DNA of 64,000 bases from NCBI GenBank assembly GCA_042096155.1, contig JBELMC010000001.1:1-64000 (forward strand). Reading direction: 5' to 3'. Each line of letters begins with the position of its first letter. The first letter of the stretch is position 1. The stretch comes from Dinoroseobacter sp042096155 (GTDB lineage Bacteria > Pseudomonadota > Alphaproteobacteria > Rhodobacterales > Rhodobacteraceae). The notes beneath the pieces are model-generated. The model ran no database searches. It saw only the letters and a program-made list of their open reading frames with translations, and was not told where the DNA came from. The position numbers and the translations under genes are program-made. Below are positions 33,288 through 41,873 of this stretch, in pieces.

Positions 33288-33411
33288 TAGCGCCTTTGGC
33301 CATTGCTATGGCCTATTTTTGTCGAGGCATCAACTGGTGCCTCCGCCCACAAAGCGGTATGCGCAACATCAACGACGCTGTATGGCGTGTCGTTTTCAGA
33401 CAGGGACGGAT

Positions 33412-34176
33412 ATGGTGGAGCCCCCTTTTTTCATTGACCTTCCAGCCGCACAAACCGCAAGACCAGACTGGGTTGTGGTCTGTGATCATGCCACCAACCG
33501 CGTCCCCGACAGCGTCAATGGCGGTGATTTGGGACTGCCTGCGGATGATATGGCGCGACACATTGCTTATGATCCCGGCGCAGCCGAGGTCGCTTTGGCC
33601 TTGGGAGGGATGTTGCGCGCGCCCGTTGTGCGCTCAAATTTCTCGCGGCTGGTGATTGACCCAAACCGAGGTGAGGACGATCCGACCCTTCTGATGCGGC
33701 TCTATGATGGGACGCTTATTCCCGCCAATCGCCATGCCGACGCCGCCGAGCGGACCCGACGGCTCGACCTGTTCCACCGTCCCTATCACGACGCGCTGGA
33801 CCAAGTGCTGATTGCCCGCCCAGACGCGGCTTTGGTATCGATCCACTCGTTTACACCGCAGTTGCGCGGACGGGACCCCCGGCCCTGGCATATCGGGGTG
33901 CTCTATGCATCCGACACGCGCTTGGCACATAAATTTATGAAAAACCTAGAAAAAACTCTCAATCTGTGTATCGGAGACAACCAACCCTATACCGGAAAAC
34001 TGCCCGGTGACACGATGGATCGCCATGCGTTGCAAACCGGACGCCCCCATGTCTTGATCGAACTGCGCAACGACCTGATTTCCAACCCAGCAGATCAAAC
34101 AGCGTGGGCCCGTCGCTTAGCACCCATGCTTGACGACGCCTTAACCGACCTAAGACAGGAGATATCCCATGGATGA
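33412..34176 (+). CDS. N-formylglutamate amidohydrolase family protein
   Basis: The ATG at 33412 gives 254 residues; an upstream extension to 33319 looks non-coding. The family fold, related to zinc carboxypeptidases, is seen in VVCDHATNRVPDSV, HIAYDPGAAEVALALGGML, SRLVIDPNRGEDDPTLLMRLYDGTLIP, HRPYHDALD, and VSIHSFTPQL, with histidines and acidic residues in the positions expected for metal binding. Members hydrolyse N-formyl-L-glutamate in histidine degradation or other N-acylated amino acids; no hut genes are near. It overlaps the DUF1244 gene by eight bases. Confidence 0.88.
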   Translation: MVEPPFFIDLPAAQTARPDWVVVCDHATNRVPDSVNGGDLGLPADDMARHIAYDPGAAEVALALGGMLRAPVVRSNFSRLVIDPNRGEDDPTLLMRLYDGTLIPANRHADAAERTRRLDLFHRPYHDALDQVLIARPDAALVSIHSFTPQLRGRDPRPWHIGVLYASDTRLAHKFMKNLEKTLNLCIGDNQPYTGKLPGDTMDRHALQTGRPHVLIELRNDLISNPADQTAWARRLAPMLDDALTDLRQEISHG

Positions 34177-34462
34177 CCAAACCCGGATCGAACTGGAAGC
34201 CGCCGCATTCCGTGCGTTGAAAAAACACCTGATGGAAGAGCGCACAGATGTACAAAACATTGACATGATGAACCTCGCCGGGTTCTGCCGCAACTGTTTG
34301 TCCCGCTGGTACCAGGAAGCTGCTGCGGCGCAAGGCATTGAAATGTCCAAAGAAGAAGCCCGCGAGAGCTTCTATGGCATGACCAGCGCCGAATGGAAAG
34401 AAAAGTATCAGACCGAGGCAACCGACGCCCAAAATGCGGCATTCGCCAAGTCCCACCATTAG
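34169..34462 (+). CDS. DUF1244 domain protein
   Basis: A 97-residue soluble protein of DUF1244, a small family almost confined to proteobacteria, with the diagnostic core NIDMMNLAGFCRNCLSRWY and the following ESFYGMTSAEWKEKYQ. Two cysteines three residues apart (FCRNC) could bind metal. No function is established. It overlaps the end of the amidohydrolase gene by eight bases, so the two are translated from the same message; this pairing recurs in related genomes from memory. Confidence 0.9.
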   Translation: MDDQTRIELEAAAFRALKKHLMEERTDVQNIDMMNLAGFCRNCLSRWYQEAAAAQGIEMSKEEARESFYGMTSAEWKEKYQTEATDAQNAAFAKSHH

Positions 34463-34550
34463 ACGGCACTTTGCTCGGCTCGGATCCGCTTGCGATATGC
34501 CCAATTTATCAAAAATATGCACAATTTGACAGTCGCGGGTCGATCGTGAC

Positions 34551-35405
34551 TTAGATGGCGGCTTTGCGGCTCTCATTCAGGTAGATCTCGCGCAGGCGGC
34601 TGGCGATTGGGCCAACCTTGCCATCCCCGACCGCTTGGCCGTCGATCTCGACAATGGGCATCACGAAAGTGCTGGCAGAGGTGATGAACGCCTCGGCGGC
34701 GTCTTGCGCCTCGTGAATGGTAAAGGGACGCTCTTCGACCGCCATTTGCGCCTCGGTCGCCATTTGCAGCACCGCCGCCCGGGTGATCCCATGCAGGATA
34801 TCGTTGCTCAGCTGGCGGGTCACGATCGTGCCGGACCGGGTGATGATATAGGCGTTGTTTGAAGTGCCCTCTGTTACGAATCCATCTTCAACCATCCAAG
34901 CATCATGGGCACCGGCCGCTTTTGCCATCATCTTGCCCATTGAGGGATACAACAGCTGCACCGTCTTGATGTCCCGCCGGGCCCAGCGTTGATCTTCGAT
35001 ACTGATGACCTTCATGCCGTTGGCCACCATCGGGTTATCGATCAACGCCTTGGACTGCGTGAACAGCACCAGCGTGGGGGTCGCGTCTTCGGGATAGGCA
35101 AAATCACGGTCGGCGGCGCCGCGCGTAACTTGCAAATAGATCATCCCCTCGACCAGATCATTCTGAATCACCAACTGGCGATGGATGTCCAACAGCTCGT
35201 CCGTGGTGCAGGGGGCGGCCATGTCCAGCGCGTCGAGCGAACGCTGCAAGCGCCGCGCGTGGCCCTCAAAGTCGATCAGCTTGCCGTCGAGCACCGACGT
35301 GACTTCATACACCCCATCGGCAAACAAAAAGCCTCGATCGAACACCGAGACAGTGGCGTCCGCTTCCGCCACAAAGGCACCGTTGACATAGACAGTTCGG
35401 CTCAT
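34551..35405 (-). CDS. PLP fold-type IV aminotransferase (D-amino-acid transaminase type)
   Basis: From the ATG at 35405 the protein has 284 residues starting MSRTVYVNGAFV. Fold-type IV features: DRGFLFADGVYEV at the N-terminus, the catalytic lysine in RDIKTVQLLYP, AWMVEDGFVTEGTSNNAYII with the phosphate-cupping glutamate region, and GITRAAVLQMA plus TSASTFVMPIVEIDG. These fit D-alanine aminotransferase better than branched-chain aminotransferase, but the two are hard to separate by eye. It lies alone between DUF1244 (convergent) and accA. Confidence 0.85.
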   Translation of the reverse strand: MSRTVYVNGAFVAEADATVSVFDRGFLFADGVYEVTSVLDGKLIDFEGHARRLQRSLDALDMAAPCTTDELLDIHRQLVIQNDLVEGMIYLQVTRGAADRDFAYPEDATPTLVLFTQSKALIDNPMVANGMKVISIEDQRWARRDIKTVQLLYPSMGKMMAKAAGAHDAWMVEDGFVTEGTSNNAYIITRSGTIVTRQLSNDILHGITRAAVLQMATEAQMAVEERPFTIHEAQDAAEAFITSASTFVMPIVEIDGQAVGDGKVGPIASRLREIYLNESRKAAI

Positions 35406-35717
35406 GGGGATCTCCTGCACTTGTATCGTTCGGGTTTACCCCGTCCGAGGGTCAGGTCAAGCGTTGCCCAACAGCCCCAAGGCGCGGATGGCGCCGGATC
35501 CAGATCAAACGCATCTAACTGCGGCGATGCGGCGCGGTCTTCGACCCGCATGTGACCGCCGACCGCAGGCAAAAATAGGGCGCGACTCAGCGCGCGCCGC
35601 AGAGGTGTTGGTTGCGGAAAAATCCACTGCGCCGTCCAAGGTGCGCGGCGGCATTGGCGCCATATACGCGACAATCGGCCTGGTCACATTGCTGCGGCCA
35701 AACCAACACACGATGGC
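35406..35717. other. Intergenic region between the aminotransferase gene and accA
   Basis: About 310 bases. Two overlapping minus-strand frames (35402-35674 and 35505-35711) look like chance frames in GC-rich DNA: they have no ribosome-binding site, no recognised motif and mutually exclude each other. A promoter for the aminotransferase must be here. Confidence 0.35.
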
Positions 35718-36680
35718 CTATGCCGCCAGGCCTTTCGTGCCAAGATCCAGAAATTTTTTGCGCCGCGCCGCCAAGATCTCATCACCGGTTTTGCCGTCAA
35801 AACTGGCCAACATGTCTTCGAGAGCCTGCCCGACCGAGGCGATCACCACATCGCGCGCCCTTTGCGCCCCGCCGACCGGCTCTGGAATGATCCGGTCTGT
35901 CACACCCAGTTTCTTAAGGTCCTGAGCGGTTAGGCGCAGCGCCTCGGCGGCTTCGCGCATCTTCTCGGCATCTTTCCACAAAATCGAGGCACAGCCCTCG
36001 GGCGAGATCACCGAATAGATCGAATGCTCCAACATCGCCAGCTGGCTGGCGGTGGCAAACGCCACGGCGCCACCCGAGCCGCCTTCGCCGATGATCACGC
36101 TCAGCAAAGGGACTTTGAGTTGCAAACATGTTTCCGTGGCCCGTGCAATGGCTTCGGATTGGCCCCGTTCTTCAGCGCCTTTGCCCGGATAGGCGCCCGG
36201 GGTATCGACCAGCGTGATCACAGGAATGCCAAACTTGTCAGCCATGTGCATCAGCCGAATTGCTTTGCGATAGCCTTCGGGACGGGCCATGCCGAAATTG
36301 CGCTCGATCCGGGTTTTGGTATCGTTGCCTTTTTCGTGGCCGATCACCATCACAGGGCGCCCGTCGAGACGCCCGAGCCCGCCCATCACCGCATGGTCAT
36401 CGGCGAAGTTCCGATCGCCTGCCAGTGGTGTATATTCGTCAAACAAAACGTTGACATAATCACGGCAATGGGGCCGGTCGGGATGACGTGCAACCTGACA
36501 TTTGCGCCATGGGGTCAGATCTGTGTACAGATCCTTCAGCATTTGCGCGGCCTTATCATCGAGTGCAGACGCCTCGCCCTCGACGTCCATTTCTGGATTG
36601 GCCCGCGCCATGGCACGTAATTCTTCGGCTTTGCCTTCGATCTCGGCCAGGGGCCTTTCGAACTCAAGGTAGTTTTTCAT
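35718..36680 (-). CDS. accA: Acetyl-CoA carboxylase carboxyltransferase, alpha subunit
   Basis: AccA with AccD transfers the carboxyl group from biotin to acetyl-CoA, forming malonyl-CoA for fatty-acid synthesis. The 320 residues include the N-terminal coiled segment LEFERPLAEIEGKAEELRA, HPDRPHCRDYV, GHEKGNDTKTRIERNFGMARPEGYRKA, LVDTPGAYPGKGAEERGQSEAIA, and SVIIGEGGSGGAVAFA, the crotonase-fold oxyanion-hole region. Length is normal. The beta subunit is elsewhere. Confidence 0.97.
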   Translation of the reverse strand: MKNYLEFERPLAEIEGKAEELRAMARANPEMDVEGEASALDDKAAQMLKDLYTDLTPWRKCQVARHPDRPHCRDYVNVLFDEYTPLAGDRNFADDHAVMGGLGRLDGRPVMVIGHEKGNDTKTRIERNFGMARPEGYRKAIRLMHMADKFGIPVITLVDTPGAYPGKGAEERGQSEAIARATETCLQLKVPLLSVIIGEGGSGGAVAFATASQLAMLEHSIYSVISPEGCASILWKDAEKMREAAEALRLTAQDLKKLGVTDRIIPEPVGGAQRARDVVIASVGQALEDMLASFDGKTGDEILAARRKKFLDLGTKGLAA

Positions 36681-36766
36681 CGCAAGGCCTCGTTTCGCTT
36701 TGCCCCTCTATATGGCCGCCTGGCGACGCGGATGCAACTCGCCAAGATTTGGTCACACCACAGAAG

Positions 36767-37726
36767 TCATGCGCCAGCGATCATCTCGGATTGTTTCACA
36801 ATCACTTCGGCTTGCTTGATCGAGGCGATGTCGACAAGGCGGCCTTTATAGACTGTGGCGCCTTCGCCCTTGGCTTTGGCCTGGGCCATCGCAGCAAGGA
36901 TCTCACGGGCTTCGGCGACGGCCTGGTCAGACGGGGTAAACACTTGGTTGCACAGCGCGATTTGCTTGGGGTGGATCGCCCATTTTCCGACCATTCCCAA
37001 TGTCGCGGAGCGCTCCGCCTGGGCGACAAAACCTTCATCGTCGCTGAAATCCCCAAACGGACCATCCACCGGCAGCACGCCATGTGTACGACAGGCCGCA
37101 ACAATCGCGGCCTGGGCCCAGTGCCACGGGTCGCTCCAATGTTTCGCGCCGTCGCGCAGCATATAGTATTTTTCCTGTGTGCCCCCGATCCCGGTGGTCT
37201 GCATCCCCATCGAGGCCGCAAAATCCGCGGCGCCCAGGCTCATCGCGACCAAACGTGGACTGCTGGCGGCGATGTCTTCGACATGGGCGATACCCGCGGC
37301 GCTCTCGATGATGACTTCGAAGGTGATCGGCCGAGCGCGGGATTTGGCGGTTTCGATCGCGGTGACCAGCGCGTCAACGGCGTAGACATCGGCCGCACAC
37401 CCAACTTTGGGGATCATGATCTGGTCCAGTCGGTCGCCGGCATGTTCCAGTACGTCGACCACATCGCGATACCAATAAGGTGTATCGAGCCCGTTGATTC
37501 GCACCGACAGGGTCTTGGAGCCCCAATCGAGCGTGTTGATCGCCGCAATGACATGGCCGCGCGCAACATTTTTATCGGACGGGGCAACACTGTCTTCGAG
37601 GTCCAGGTTGATCACATCCGCTGCACTTGCCGCCATCTTCGGGTGCAAATTGGGGTTCGAACCAGGGCCAAAAAGCTGGCAGCGGTTGGGGCGGGCGACA
37701 GGGCTGGGCTGCGGGCGAAAACTCAT
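36767..37726 (-). CDS. mcl1: L-malyl-CoA/beta-methylmalyl-CoA lyase
   Basis: This HpcH/HpaI (CitE-like) aldolase of 319 residues matches the Rhodobacter Mcl1 enzyme, which cleaves (3S)-malyl-CoA to acetyl-CoA and glyoxylate and condenses or cleaves beta-methylmalyl-CoA in the ethylmalonyl-CoA pathway. Seen: RPNRCQLFGPGSNPNLHPKMAA, DVINLDLEDSVAP (metal-binding glutamate/aspartate), IMIPKVGCAADV, FEVIIESAAGI, LGAADFAASMGM and GKWAIHPKQI. Specific naming rests on overall resemblance. The pathway fits with phaA and phaB at 50-52 kb, which share acetoacetyl-CoA and 3-hydroxybutyryl-CoA. Confidence 0.88.
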   Translation of the reverse strand: MSFRPQPSPVARPNRCQLFGPGSNPNLHPKMAASAADVINLDLEDSVAPSDKNVARGHVIAAINTLDWGSKTLSVRINGLDTPYWYRDVVDVLEHAGDRLDQIMIPKVGCAADVYAVDALVTAIETAKSRARPITFEVIIESAAGIAHVEDIAASSPRLVAMSLGAADFAASMGMQTTGIGGTQEKYYMLRDGAKHWSDPWHWAQAAIVAACRTHGVLPVDGPFGDFSDDEGFVAQAERSATLGMVGKWAIHPKQIALCNQVFTPSDQAVAEAREILAAMAQAKAKGEGATVYKGRLVDIASIKQAEVIVKQSEMIAGA

Positions 37727-37826
37727 AGGCGGACTCCGGGGTGCGCAAGTTTATTATTTTCTCAATCCGATTTCTAATATAAAATTACGTCGCACCAGAC
37801 AAGGCCGAAAGTGCCGCCGCGCAATA

Positions 37827-38429
37827 TCACCACATGGTTTTCGCCGCGCGCGGCCCCCAGTCGGCATCATATTTGGCGCCATCAAAGCTGTCTTTGATTT
37901 CTGAAAGGATTTCGCCGGGGCTGGGCAGATCGGGGCCGACCTGATCGCCCCACAACTGCGACCGTAAGATTGCGCGCGCGCATTGGCTGTAGACTTCGGC
38001 AATCTGGATCACGATCACAGTCGCCGGTTGCTTGCCGCCACGGTCATAGCGGGCGCGCAATTCGGCGTCTGCCGTGAGCCGCGCCGTGCCATTGACGCGA
38101 ATCACATTCGCCAAGCCTGGCACCATGACCATCAGCGACACACGGCCATCGCGCACGATATTGCGCAACGAATCCAATCTGTTGTTACCGCGCCAATCTG
38201 GCATCGCCAAAGTCCGGTCATCCAAAATCGTCAGCACCGCGCCGATATCGCCACGCGGCGACCCATCGGTGCCCTCAGGGCCCACAGTCGTCAGGATGCA
38301 AAACCGGGACGCTTCAATCCAGCGGCAGTAAGCAGAGGTCAAACGGTCAGTGACCTTGATCAGGGAGGCCTCAGACGAGGTCCCATAATGGGCGACGAGC
38401 GTCTCAATATCGGTGATATAATCGGTCAT
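37827..38429 (-). CDS. Pyridoxamine 5'-phosphate oxidase-like flavin-binding protein
   Basis: From the ATG at 38429, overlapping the acyltransferase stop by four bases, the protein has 200 residues of split-barrel FMN-binding type: SRFCILTTVGPEGTDGSPRGD near the N-terminus, GNNRLDSLRNIVRDGRVSLMVMVPG, and VIRVNGTARLTAD. The family (MSMEG_1061/PPOX class) binds FMN or F420 and reduces diverse substrates; this is unlikely to be PdxH itself. A much longer frame upstream overlaps plsC and is rejected. Confidence 0.85.
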   Translation of the reverse strand: MTDYITDIETLVAHYGTSSEASLIKVTDRLTSAYCRWIEASRFCILTTVGPEGTDGSPRGDIGAVLTILDDRTLAMPDWRGNNRLDSLRNIVRDGRVSLMVMVPGLANVIRVNGTARLTADAELRARYDRGGKQPATVIVIQIAEVYSQCARAILRSQLWGDQVGPDLPSPGEILSEIKDSFDGAKYDADWGPRAAKTMW

Positions 38430-39154
38430 GTCTTGAACCCAGCCTCGATTAGCAACTTGTTTGACGCGGTCTCGATTGTCGTTTCGATCTCGTCCATGAA
38501 CTCCGGCATCGGTTTGCCTGCAGGCACGACATGCAGGAATTCGACCACCGCGAGGCCCGGTTTGCGCAAAACGCCATGACGGGGCCAAAACACGCCGACA
38601 TTTGTCGCTGCCAGCGCCACGTCCTGGCCAAGCGCTTGGTACAGCGCACTCACCCCAACCTTGTAGGCTTTGTCGGCGCCAGGCGCGACCCGCGTGCCTT
38701 GCGGATAGATGATCAGCTGCCCGGGCGGGTTGGCTGGGTCTTTGACCCCGACCACCATCTGTGTGACCGCCCGCCCGCCTTTGCCGCGATCCACCGGGAT
38801 ACAGCCCAATCGTGCGGCGTACCAGCCCAAAAACGGTGCGTATTTCAACGACGCCTTCATGATGAATTTGGGCCGCGGCAGCACTGAGACCAGCATGATA
38901 ATGTCAAAGAAACTTTGGTGTTTGCTGGCAACGATCATCTCGTCCTGAGGGACAATGCCGCGCACCTCTGAGCGCAAGCCGACCAGAACGCGGGCGCTCC
39001 AGCGGACCCATTTGCAATAAAAGCGCACAGCGGCGCACGCACCATCGGATGAGACCGCAGCCCAGGGCAGGAACGCGATCGCGCTCAAGGCCATCATCAG
39101 ATACATCTGGCCGATGAACAAAAGCGACATACCGTATTGGAAGACGAGTCTCAT
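38426..39154 (-). CDS. plsC: 1-acyl-sn-glycerol-3-phosphate acyltransferase
   Basis: PlsC acylates lysophosphatidic acid to phosphatidic acid at the inner membrane. The 242 residues begin with a membrane segment (LLFIGQMYLMMALSAIAFLPWAAV) and carry the acyltransferase motifs: the catalytic block in ASKHQSFFDIIML (HX4D form), ILKASLKYAP-like FIMKASLKYAPFLGWYAARLGCIPVDR, and IYPQGTRVAPG. Coupled by ATGA overlaps to ftsX upstream and to the flavin-binding gene downstream. Confidence 0.92.
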   Translation of the reverse strand: MRLVFQYGMSLLFIGQMYLMMALSAIAFLPWAAVSSDGACAAVRFYCKWVRWSARVLVGLRSEVRGIVPQDEMIVASKHQSFFDIIMLVSVLPRPKFIMKASLKYAPFLGWYAARLGCIPVDRGKGGRAVTQMVVGVKDPANPPGQLIIYPQGTRVAPGADKAYKVGVSALYQALGQDVALAATNVGVFWPRHGVLRKPGLAVVEFLHVVPAGKPMPEFMDEIETTIETASNKLLIEAGFKT

Positions 39155-40050
39155 GACAGATCCTTAAGCGAGCGGAACGCGGCGGCTCGGGTGGCAAACA
39201 GCGCCACCGCCGCACCAAGGGGCGGGATAAAGACCGGCGCGACCCAGCCCATCCCCTGAAAGCCAAGTCCCGTCAAAAAGCTCTCGGTGCCCTCTGTGGG
39301 CAGCACGGCCATCGTCAGCATGCCAGATGCGGTCCCGATCAGCGCACCGGTGCCCGCCCGCCTAGTAAACCGGCGCATGAACGCCCCTGCGATATAGGTA
39401 TCGCGCGCACCGACGAGACGCAAAACGGTGATCACCTGGGCATTCGCAGCAAGCGCTGCGTTGGCGGCCAGCGTGATCATTCCGCCCATTGTACCAAAAA
39501 TCAGCACCAATGACAGCCAGCCCAGCAAACGCAGGCGGCCCGCGGCCTTGATCAGCGGTCTGCGCCAACGTGTGTGATCATCGAGCACCGCACCAGGGGC
39601 TTCTGCCACAAGGCGCAGGCGAAGCCCGTCGGGGGAATATCCCTCTGCGGTCTCGATGACTTCGATCAGACGCGGCACAGGCAGGGTCTCGATCGGCAAG
39701 TCAGGTCCAAGCCAGGGCTCCAGCAAGGCAGCCTGTTCCTCTGGGCTGAGCATCCGCGCTTCAGCGACACCCGGAGTTGTGCGCAACACCTCCAGCACCG
39801 CGTTGGCCTGCGCATCAAGCTGCGCGACCGGCGCCGAAATGCGGATCGTTGACGACCGCGCAAGCGCTTCGGACCACTCGGACGCAACCCGTCCCGCAGC
39901 CAGGGAAAGCGCCAAGGCAAACACGGCCAAAAAGGCCATCGCAGCCGCCGTCAAAAAGGTCAGCCTTGCTGTAAAGCCTGATGGCGGCACCACCCGGTCA
40001 GCCTGCGCATCGCCTTTCAACAAGGCCAGAAACGACGCCAGACCCTTCAC
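39151..40050 (-). CDS. ftsX: Cell division protein FtsX (permease subunit)
   Basis: FtsX is the membrane partner of FtsE; the pair regulates murein hydrolases at the septum, in many bacteria by acting on EnvC-type activators. The 299 residues start at GTG (overlapping the ftsE TGA) with one N-terminal membrane helix (FLTAAAMAFLAVFALALSLAA), a periplasmic domain of about 110 residues, then three C-terminal helices (LGWLSLVLIFGTMGGMITLAANAALAANAQV, and two near GALIGTASGMLTMAVLP and WVAPVFIPPLGAAVALFAT). An EnvC-like gene lies elsewhere in this window at 4.1-5.2 kb. Confidence 0.93.
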   Translation of the reverse strand: MKGLASFLALLKGDAQADRVVPPSGFTARLTFLTAAAMAFLAVFALALSLAAGRVASEWSEALARSSTIRISAPVAQLDAQANAVLEVLRTTPGVAEARMLSPEEQAALLEPWLGPDLPIETLPVPRLIEVIETAEGYSPDGLRLRLVAEAPGAVLDDHTRWRRPLIKAAGRLRLLGWLSLVLIFGTMGGMITLAANAALAANAQVITVLRLVGARDTYIAGAFMRRFTRRAGTGALIGTASGMLTMAVLPTEGTESFLTGLGFQGMGWVAPVFIPPLGAAVALFATRAAAFRSLKDLS

Positions 40051-40721
40051 AGATCGGACCCCGCAAGGGTCAGCCGCCCCCCTTGCAGACGCAGCACACG
40101 AGCTTGGACATATTGGCGGCTGGCCCGGACCAGGGCGATATCGTGGGTGGCGATCAAGACGGTTTTGCCCATGCGGTTCAGCTCCACCATAAGCGCGAGC
40201 AAACGCAGCGACATCTCCCAGTCGACATTGCCGGTGGGCTCGTCGGCCAACAAAACATCCGGAGCGGTCATCACCGCGCGCGCCAGGGCGGCGCGTTGCC
40301 GCTCGCCGCCTGAAAGTTCAGGGGGCTTTTGACTGGCCTTATCTGTCAGGCTGACCCAGGCCAACAGTTCTGTCAGATCTGTCCCCGGCACCGGACGCCG
40401 CGACACCGTCAGCGGCAGCGCAATATTTTCCGCAACGCTAAGATGGTCGAGGAACCGGCAATCCTGGTGCACAACGCCGATCTTCTGGCGCGACAGCGCA
40501 ACATGATCGCGTCCCAGATCCGAGCCGCTATGGCCAAAGACCCGCACACGCCCGCTGGTGGGGCGCAGTTCCAAATAGCACAGTTTGAGGAAGGTGGTTT
40601 TGCCAACACCCGACGGGCCCGTCAAAAAATGAAACGAACCCGGGGCCAGTTTGACCGTCAGGTCGCTCAGCAAAGGCGTGCCGCGCCCATAGCTGTATCC
40701 GACGCTTTCCAACTCGATCAC
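40047..40721 (-). CDS. ftsE: Cell division ATP-binding protein FtsE
   Basis: FtsE is the ABC ATPase energising FtsX. I choose the GTG at 40721, which follows AAAGAGG and gives 224 residues starting IELESVGYSYGRG, the usual length; the frame remains open upstream for 130 codons but that part is antisense to the zinc-ribbon gene. Walker A GPSGVGKTT, signature LSGGERQRAALARA and Walker B VLLADEPTGNVD are intact. The gene is divergent from the zinc-ribbon protein gene and coupled to ftsX. Confidence 0.95.
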   Translation of the reverse strand: MIELESVGYSYGRGTPLLSDLTVKLAPGSFHFLTGPSGVGKTTFLKLCYLELRPTSGRVRVFGHSGSDLGRDHVALSRQKIGVVHQDCRFLDHLSVAENIALPLTVSRRPVPGTDLTELLAWVSLTDKASQKPPELSGGERQRAALARAVMTAPDVLLADEPTGNVDWEMSLRLLALMVELNRMGKTVLIATHDIALVRASRQYVQARVLRLQGGRLTLAGSDL

Positions 40722-40908
40722 GGGTGTGTCCTCTTTCAGGCTCGCGTCAGTGTTATCTGTCTGCTCGCCTGGTGGCAATCGGCGCAATGCGGCAACGGCC
40801 TTCAACAGCAGACCGCATGCAGGCATCCCTTGGAAAGGCGGCTTTGGATTGCTAAGTGTTGGTGTATCGGAAGGCATTATGGCACAGATTGGCTCTAGAG
40901 GATCAGGA

Positions 40909-41748
40909 ATGCGGCTCATCTGCCCCAACTGCAGCGCGGAATACGAAGTTGAACCCAGCGTGATCCCACCAGAGGGACGCGATGTGCAATGTTCCAACTG
41001 CAACAAGACGTGGTTTGAGCGCGGCCCCGCAGACGGCGCATCCGTGTCAGCCCCCCCTGCGCCCGCGCCCCGAAACGAACGGTCGCGCCTGCCGCGCGCC
41101 ACACGACATCCGACGACCACTCAAAACCCGGTCGACGAACCGGCGCCGGGACCTTCGGGCCCGGCCATGTCACAGGCCCGCAAACCCGTGGACGACGAAG
41201 TCCTGCGCGTGCTCAGGTCCGAAGCCGAGCATGAACAGCGCATCCGGCGCGGCGAACCGGTTGATCCCTTCCAAGACCAATCCGAACTGGCGCTGGCCGG
41301 AGCTGCACCGCGCCAATCGCGCCGTGTGCCGACCAATCCGCGCGATCTGCCGGATGAAGATCTTGTTCCCTCAGGGACCATTGGACGGCGGCGCAGTGGC
41401 GATGCGGGGCGCAACGTGCTGCCTGACATCGAAGAAATCAACTCAACCCTGCGCGCCAGTGCCGAGCGACCCAATTCCGTCCCCGCTTATGTCGAGGTCG
41501 AACGCACTTTGCGCAAACTGCGCCGGGCCCAGGGGTTTCGCTTTGGGTTCAGCGCCATCATGGCCGCTGTCTCGGTCGCATTGTTTGTCTATGTTTTTGA
41601 GGATGAGCTGTCCGACCGCTGGCCACAAACCGCCCCCTATATCGAGGAATTTGTCGACACCACCAATCATTTACGTGCGATGCTCGACACCGTGATCGGA
41701 AATGTATCCACGCGGCTGAGCACATTGATCACGGAAAATACTGGCTGA
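40909..41748 (+). CDS. Zinc-ribbon membrane protein (MJ0042-type motif)
   Basis: From the ATG at 40909 (after AGAGGATCAGGA) the protein has 279 residues. The N-terminal zinc ribbon has cysteines at 5, 8, 28 and 31 (ICPNCSAEYEV, VQCSNCNKTWF). A long proline/arginine-rich linker (about 35-180) follows, then one membrane helix near residues 210-232 (SAIMAAVSVALFVYVF) and a short C-terminal segment. A second ATG at 40879 is possible. Such proteins are found beside ftsEX in the Rhodobacteraceae; their role is unknown, perhaps sensing at the envelope. Confidence 0.85.
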   Translation: MRLICPNCSAEYEVEPSVIPPEGRDVQCSNCNKTWFERGPADGASVSAPPAPAPRNERSRLPRATRHPTTTQNPVDEPAPGPSGPAMSQARKPVDDEVLRVLRSEAEHEQRIRRGEPVDPFQDQSELALAGAAPRQSRRVPTNPRDLPDEDLVPSGTIGRRRSGDAGRNVLPDIEEINSTLRASAERPNSVPAYVEVERTLRKLRRAQGFRFGFSAIMAAVSVALFVYVFEDELSDRWPQTAPYIEEFVDTTNHLRAMLDTVIGNVSTRLSTLITENTG

Positions 41749-41873
41749 TTGTCACCGCTGGCGCAACAGGCGAACCTGCCATCTGCCCAACAGCTTTGGA
41801 AGCTTGCGCCCCGGCAGCGTTCACAGCGCCAGGTCCTTCGGGGCACACTTGGGGGCACGCGCGACCCGAAGGG

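Noticed and set aside
37645..37670. GGGTTCGAACC, resembling a tRNA T-arm
   Set aside because: It lies within the malyl-CoA lyase gene and no acceptor, anticodon or D-arm pairs with it; no tRNA was found in the window.
36488..37777. 429-codon plus-strand frame across accA and the malyl-CoA lyase gene
   Set aside because: Antisense to two recognised genes.
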